Source: Thalassiosira profunda
Taxonomy: Eukaryota; Bacillariophyta; Thalassiosirophyceae; Thalassiosirales; Thalassiosiraceae
Reading direction: 5' to 3'
Assembly: GCA_036939355.1 (NCBI GenBank)
Contig: JALLAP010001069.1
Coordinates: 1 to 10,123, forward strand
Length of the DNA stretch: 10,123 nt
In this document: piece by piece, positions 7,425-10,123 of the stretch
How the letters are laid out: each line of letters starts with the position of its first letter
Position numbering within the stretch: position 1 is the stretch's first letter
The notes under the pieces: generated by a model
What the model was told of the DNA's origin: nothing
The model's database searches: none
Seen by the model: the letters and a program-made list of their open reading frames with translations, nothing else
Program-made: the position numbers and the translations under genes

Positions 7425-8066
7425 CTATTCGCTCGCTCCCTCTTCCTCCAGGACATCGCAAGCTTAGGCACGGGAGTGAGCGAGTGTTAACAAATGACAG
7501 TGCAAAATGAATACAAACATACCGTTGAAGCCATCCCAGCTGTTCATCGAACAAACCCACTCGTCCGGTAGAGTAGAGGGATCAAGGCCAAAAGGAAGCT
7601 TGCGCCATTTCTCGCACTTGTCGCATCCCACCCACTCGAAGCTGAGCGGAGACTCCACCTCGGGCTCGCTCTTCACCTTCTTCGCAGCCTTGGTATCCGC
7701 CGGAGAAGACTCGTCCCCGCCCCTCTTCTTCTTGGGCGCCTTCTTCTTCTTCGTGCTACCTCCGTTGGTAGTGATTGCGATGTCAGCGATGACACGGGCC
7801 AGCTGGGCGTCGTCGGAGAGCACCTCATCGCTCGTCTTGTCCTCCAAATGCTCCTCAACGAAATCTTCAGGCGACATCCCTTTGAACCGCTGCGGTGGGA
7901 CTTTGAAGCACGAGACGTGATAGGAGCTGGTGAAATGACGGTCCATTGTCTCGCTGTACGCATCCGCGACGATCCGCAAGCTCTTGTTCTCGATCAACTC
8001 CTTGCACCGCTTGCACTTGGACCTGCCAGACTTGGCGTGCTCGATCCAATGTTCAGTTTGAGGCAT
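7425..8066 (-). CDS. PARP-type plus CW-type zinc-finger protein (two exons)
   Basis: Joining complement 8066-7523 to 7462-7425 gives 193 aa. Residues 7-54 form a PARP-type zinc finger: W-x-EHAKSGRSKC-K-R-C, then H50-V-S-C53, with ligands C18, C21, H50 and C53 and CX2C-X28-HX2C spacing. The known role of this fold is binding DNA breaks or nicked DNA. A linker (about 60-140) holds a Lys-rich run at 106-115, a probable nuclear signal. Residues 145-186 form a CW finger with C148, C151, C172 and C183 and the cage tryptophans W145 and W154. CW modules bind histone H3 K4 methyl marks. There is no catalytic domain, so this is likely a small chromatin/DNA adaptor. The start is the first in-frame ATG; the longer open frame upstream lacks an ATG. 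Without splicing, the last zinc ligand is lost. Confidence 0.85.
7463..7522 (-). other. Spliceosomal intron in the PARP-CW gene (60 nt, phase 1)
   Basis: On the minus strand the donor is GTATGTTTG, the acceptor is CCTAAG, and a TTAAC/CTCAC stretch could hold the branch point. Reading through gives a tail unlike any CW finger. Splicing yields NSWDGFN-A-CDVLEEEGASE-stop with codon 182 split G|CT. This restores the fourth zinc-binding cysteine and the usual acidic end of the domain. Confidence 0.88.
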
Positions 8067-8745
8067 GATGGCGATGGGTTCGGTGTGCTGCTCTGATTGT
8101 GGGTGGAGAGATGCAAAAATGACGAAGTGAGAGAAACAGCGTCTGTTAGATGAGCCTGCCACTGGATCCCGCGCGCCGCACGAGCGAAACCCTGCGGAGG
8201 TTCAAGGTGCGGCCCGGCCCTGCCCGCCCCTTCCGCCCTCTCCTGCCCACTCCTGCCCCAGCCTGCCCCCTTCCTCCCCATCCCGCCCGTCGAAGACAGA
8301 AAATGGACTGCCGCGCACATGTTGTGGTCCACGCGCGAGGCAGAGCCCAGCCGTCGTCGCCGTCCTCTCTCCTCCCGGATCCAAAGCGCTACCATCAGCA
8401 CCCCTTCGGGCCCCGACCCCCCTCCCGTATCTCCCCTCGACTCCACCCCCGCGGTCACGACGCCGACATCCACGACAGGTGATATTTGCACGCGGCATTG
8501 GCCGCCGCCGGACACCCCGCACGCCGACGACCTCTGCATCCGCCGCGATGGCCTTGCATCCATATGCACCCCTCTCCTCCCGCCGTCCGATCCGTCACTC
8601 ACCGACGTGGAATAGGATGATCGGCTAGGCCTGAAGGTGGCAGAGGAGGATGGATGTCGTTGGTTTGCTTCCCTGTGGTCCAAAGAATTGTGTGTGATAG
8701 CGTCGAGCGCTCGGCCGGAGCTCTTCTTTCGCAGTCCGCTCTGGG

Positions 8746-8769
8746 AGGTACTTACGTACCGGTACCTAC
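8746..8769. repeat. GTAC-rich palindromic cluster
   Basis: AGGTAC (8746-8751) pairs with GTACCT (8762-8767), and inside lies the perfect 10-nt palindrome GTACCGGTAC (8756-8765). The stretch TACGTA-CC-GGTACCTAC (8753-8769) closely echoes TACGTA-GGTACCTAC at 2247-2261 in another intergenic region, so it may be a dispersed element or a shared binding site. Confidence 0.5.
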
Positions 8770-8828
8770 TACCCTTTCCGACGTGGACGCGTGTCGCGAG
8801 AGACCCCCAAGAAGTTTGACTGATGTCA

Positions 8829-8844
8829 TTATCTCTAGAGATAA
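8829..8844. promoter_or_regulatory. 16-nt palindrome with back-to-back GATA sites
   Basis: TTATCTCTAGAGATAA is a perfect 16-nt palindrome that places one GATAA core on each strand. It directly follows TGATGTCA (8821-8828), which resembles a bZIP/CRE site. It lies about 175 bp upstream of the secreted-protein ATG. The symmetry is seen directly; use as a regulatory site is inferred. Confidence 0.45.
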
Positions 8845-9017
8845 CATAGCCCAACTTTTCGGAACCCCCCTCCGCCCCCTTGACGCCTCCTGCATCCCCA
8901 GCCTCTTGCCCTCGCCGGCTCCGCAAAAGGCCAGGTGCTTTAGGCGTGGTGGTCAGTGCAAGCTTGCTAGCTTTCGGCGTCGCGGTCGAATTGACAAAGG
9001 AGGCTCCCAAGATACCT

Positions 9018-9401
9018 ATGACTATGATGCACCGTCGGATCCTGCCCCTGCTCATCCTCGCCGGCTGCCTCCTCCTCGCGGCGGTGGCGCACGGCCCTCC
9101 CGCCGCGAACCTCCGGGGGGCGCCGGGGGGCGACCGCGAACCCGCCTCCGCGGAACGCTTGGGGGTGCGCCTCGAAACTGCTCCCGTAGACGAAGAGAGA
9201 ATTGATGGGCGCCTCCTCAACGGCGGCAAGGGGTGCGGCAAAGGCAAGGGCGCCTGCCGGAAGGAGCGGGACAAGCGGAGGAGGAGGAAACCGCGGAAGA
9301 ACCGATGGCGGCGGTGGTACTGGCAGGGACGGTGCCGGTGGGGGAAGGATCGGCGAGGGAATTGCCGTCGGCAGCCGGAGAAGAAGAAGGTGTTCAATTA
9401 A
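9018..9401 (+). CDS. Small secreted Arg-rich, four-cysteine protein (unknown family)
   Basis: A 127-aa protein I do not recognise. Residues 1-24 are a clear signal peptide: HRR, then a Leu/Ile/Ala core (8-23), with an AVA-H cleavage site expected near 24/25. Residues 30-70 are Gly/Pro/acidic and include ANLR (30-33) and DEER (58-61). Residues 71-124 are strongly basic with C73, C80, C106 and C116, a K-x-RRRRK run (86-91) that could be a kexin/furin-type site, and an R/W-rich stretch (96-108). Four cysteines allow two disulphides. It could be a cationic antimicrobial or cell-wall/mineral-associated peptide, or an oomycete-style effector; none is established. The frame is open further upstream but without an ATG, so the first ATG is used; those at 9024 and 9027 are alternatives. 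Stop is TAA. Confidence 0.65.
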   Translation: MTMMHRRILPLLILAGCLLLAAVAHGPPAANLRGAPGGDREPASAERLGVRLETAPVDEERIDGRLLNGGKGCGKGKGACRKERDKRRRRKPRKNRWRRWYWQGRCRWGKDRRGNCRRQPEKKKVFN

Positions 9402-9635
9402 AGTTGCAGTGCGATGAGAGAGAGTTGTATTAGGCGACAGTACTGTGTGTGTATGGTTGTTGTGAATTGTGAGAGGGAGGGGGTTGCAAAAGAACGCTTG
9501 AGTGAGGGAAAATATGGGCGGAGGTGAAGGATGATTGGTACATCAGACGGGGAAGTCATTCCCCTGTTGTAGGCATGTACAACAAATGAGAGCACATCTT
9601 GTGATAATAAAATGCCTTGTTGATGCGTCATCCCT
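9402..9635. other. Convergent intergenic spacer between the secreted-protein gene and RPT5
   Basis: These 234 bp separate two stop codons facing each other and are markedly AT-richer than the genes. They hold a GTGTGTGT-type run near 9444-9451 and a weak hairpin (GTTGTA 9566-9571 / TACAAC 9578-9583). I see no gene here. Confidence 0.5.
9606..9611 (+). terminator. Possible AATAAA polyadenylation signal for the secreted-protein gene
   Basis: AATAAA on the plus strand lies about 205 nt after the secreted-protein stop and only 25 bp from the RPT5 stop. If used, the two convergent transcripts would overlap at their 3' ends. Many protists do not rely on AATAAA, so this is tentative. Confidence 0.3.
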
Positions 9636-10123
9636 CTACGCAAAGTAATCCAGGCTGCCCTTTTTCTTTGCGGCCACCACCGTGATCGCCTCCACAAAAT
9701 CCTCGTGCACAATCTCGCTCCGCTCCCCCCGCAGCGCCAGCATCCCCGCCTCCACGCACACGGCCTTCAATTGCGCGCCGTTGAAATCCTCGCAGCTCCG
9801 GGCCAATTCCTCGAAGACCACCTCCCCGCTCACGTTCATCTTCCGGCTGTGGATGCGCAGAATCTTCGCCCGCGCGTCCTCGGTGGGGTGGGGAAGTTCG
9901 ATCTTCCGGTCCAGCCGCCCGGACCGCAGCAGCGCCGGGTCGAGGACGTCGGGCCGATTCGTCGCGGCGATGACCTTGATCATGTCGTTCGACCCAAAGC
10001 CGTCGAGCTGGCTCAACAATTCGAGCATCGTGCGCTGGACCTCCCTGTCTCCGGACTGGTCTCCCCCGAACCGCTTCGTGCCAATGGCGTCCAACTCGTC
10101 GATGAAGATGATCGCCCCGCAGC
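9636..10123 (-). CDS. RPT5: 26S proteasome regulatory ATPase RPT5 (PSMC3), C-terminal part; 5' end beyond right edge
   Basis: The last 161 residues of an AAA+ ATPase of the 19S base ring, which unfolds ubiquitinated substrates and opens the 20S gate. The visible part starts at the Walker B strand ([12 protein letters not shown]). It continues with [19 protein letters not shown], sensor-1 AATNRPD, the arginine-finger region [14 protein letters not shown], and the RPT5-like block IHSRKMNV…[16 protein letters not shown]. It ends [13 protein letters not shown]5 is favoured over RPT1-4 and RPT6 by [14 protein letters not shown] and the AKKK…YxA tail. The Walker A and OB/coiled-coil regions lie outside the window. 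The usual C-terminal HbYX motif (YYA in human RPT5) reads YFA here. No intron is needed in this part. The TAG stop at 9636-9638 is convergent with the secreted-protein gene. Confidence 0.95.
   Translation of the reverse strand, partial: CGAIIFIDELDAIGTKRFGGDQSGDREVQRTMLELLSQLDGFGSNDMIKVIAATNRPDVLDPALLRSGRLDRKIELPHPTEDARAKILRIHSRKMNVSGEVVFEELARSCEDFNGAQLKAVCVEAGMLALRGERSEIVHEDFVEAITVVAAKKKGSLDYFA

Larger units (their letters stand above)
8067..9017. promoter_or_regulatory. Long divergent intergenic region between the PARP-CW gene and the secreted-protein gene
   Basis: These 951 bp separate two start codons pointing outwards. The first two thirds are rich in C-runs and CCTGCCC-like tracts with no recognisable coding signal. 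The later part has a GTAC-rich palindromic cluster (8746-8769) and a TTATC/GATAA palindrome (8829-8844). AAAATGA at 8116-8122 reads TCATTTT on the minus strand, fits a YCAYTYY initiator and lies about 50 nt upstream of the PARP-CW ATG. Several long open frames occur on both strands, but they are low-complexity and overlap each other. I found no tRNA or other RNA gene. Confidence 0.45.

Noticed and set aside
8199..8206. GGTTCAAG, resembling a tRNA T-loop
   Set aside because: The flanking bases cannot form the 5-bp T-stem, and no D-arm, anticodon arm or acceptor stem could be found nearby.
9057..9068. LAGC in the signal peptide, resembling a bacterial lipobox
   Set aside because: The neighbouring genes are clearly eukaryotic with spliceosomal introns, and the hydrophobic core continues past the cysteine to a better AVA cleavage site.
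8654..9205. A 183-codon plus-strand ORF with an ATG, overlapping the secreted-protein gene in another frame
   Set aside because: It has no recognisable domain or signal peptide and a low-complexity Arg/Pro-rich end, and it conflicts with the frame that carries a clear signal peptide.
7994..9397. A 467-codon open frame on the minus strand across the secreted-protein gene and the upstream intergenic region
   Set aside because: It is Arg/Ser/Pro/Gly low-complexity with no domain, overlaps the start of the PARP-CW gene and lies antisense to the better-supported secreted protein. GC-rich composition keeps the frame open. A signal-peptide-like MSRGRIRRCIIVIGILG inside it is probably chance.
1..10123. 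CRISPR arrays, insertion sequences, transposon ends, integrase or viral genes
   Set aside because: No regularly spaced repeats, transposase motifs, target-site duplications or viral hallmark genes were seen anywhere in the window.

Overview
The window looks like nuclear DNA from a compact, moderately GC-rich microbial eukaryote. Three things support this. The genes encode eukaryote-only machinery: Golgi COG complex subunit 2, a 26S proteasome ATPase, and a PARP-type plus CW-type zinc-finger protein. Two genes carry short GTATGT…AG introns of 71 and 60 nt. There are no operons or Shine-Dalgarno-type spacings. The mix of families and the tight packing suggest a stramenopile-like protist or alga. 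That lineage is an inference from general knowledge, held with low confidence. COG2 resembles the human type more than I would expect for a fungus.

Layout, left to right. (1) 1-331, minus: the 5' end of a gene leaving the left edge, probably a 2-oxoglutarate/Fe(II) oxygenase. (2) 332-508: a 177-bp divergent promoter region. (3) 509-2230, plus: a DASH-type cryptochrome/photolyase. (4) 2231-2610: non-coding, with an 11-bp hairpin, a perfect 18-nt palindrome and a tandem 13-mer. (5) 2611-4068, plus: an APH/methylthioribose-kinase-like small-molecule kinase. (6) 4069-4479: intergenic, with a (CAA)5 run. (7) 4480-7271, plus: COG2 in two exons, 906 aa. (8) 7425-8066, minus: a 193-aa zf-PARP/zf-CW protein, complete only after removing an intron that lies just before the last zinc-binding cysteine. 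(9) 8067-9017: a long divergent intergenic region with two palindromic elements. (10) 9018-9401, plus: a small secreted, extremely Arg-rich, four-cysteine protein. (11) 9636-10123, minus: the C-terminal part of proteasome ATPase RPT5, leaving the right edge.

The genes do not form one pathway. They are independent housekeeping, light-response, chromatin and secretory genes on alternating strands. The points most worth a second look are: the DASH protein, which lacks two usually conserved substrate-pocket residues and has a shifted distal Trp; the two-finger PARP-CW architecture; the secreted Arg/Cys-rich protein with an ANLR…DEER arrangement after its signal peptide; an RPT5 tail ending Tyr-Phe-Ala rather than hydrophobic-Tyr-X; and several perfect palindromes confined to intergenic DNA. 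I see no convincing evidence of a wholly new multi-gene system.
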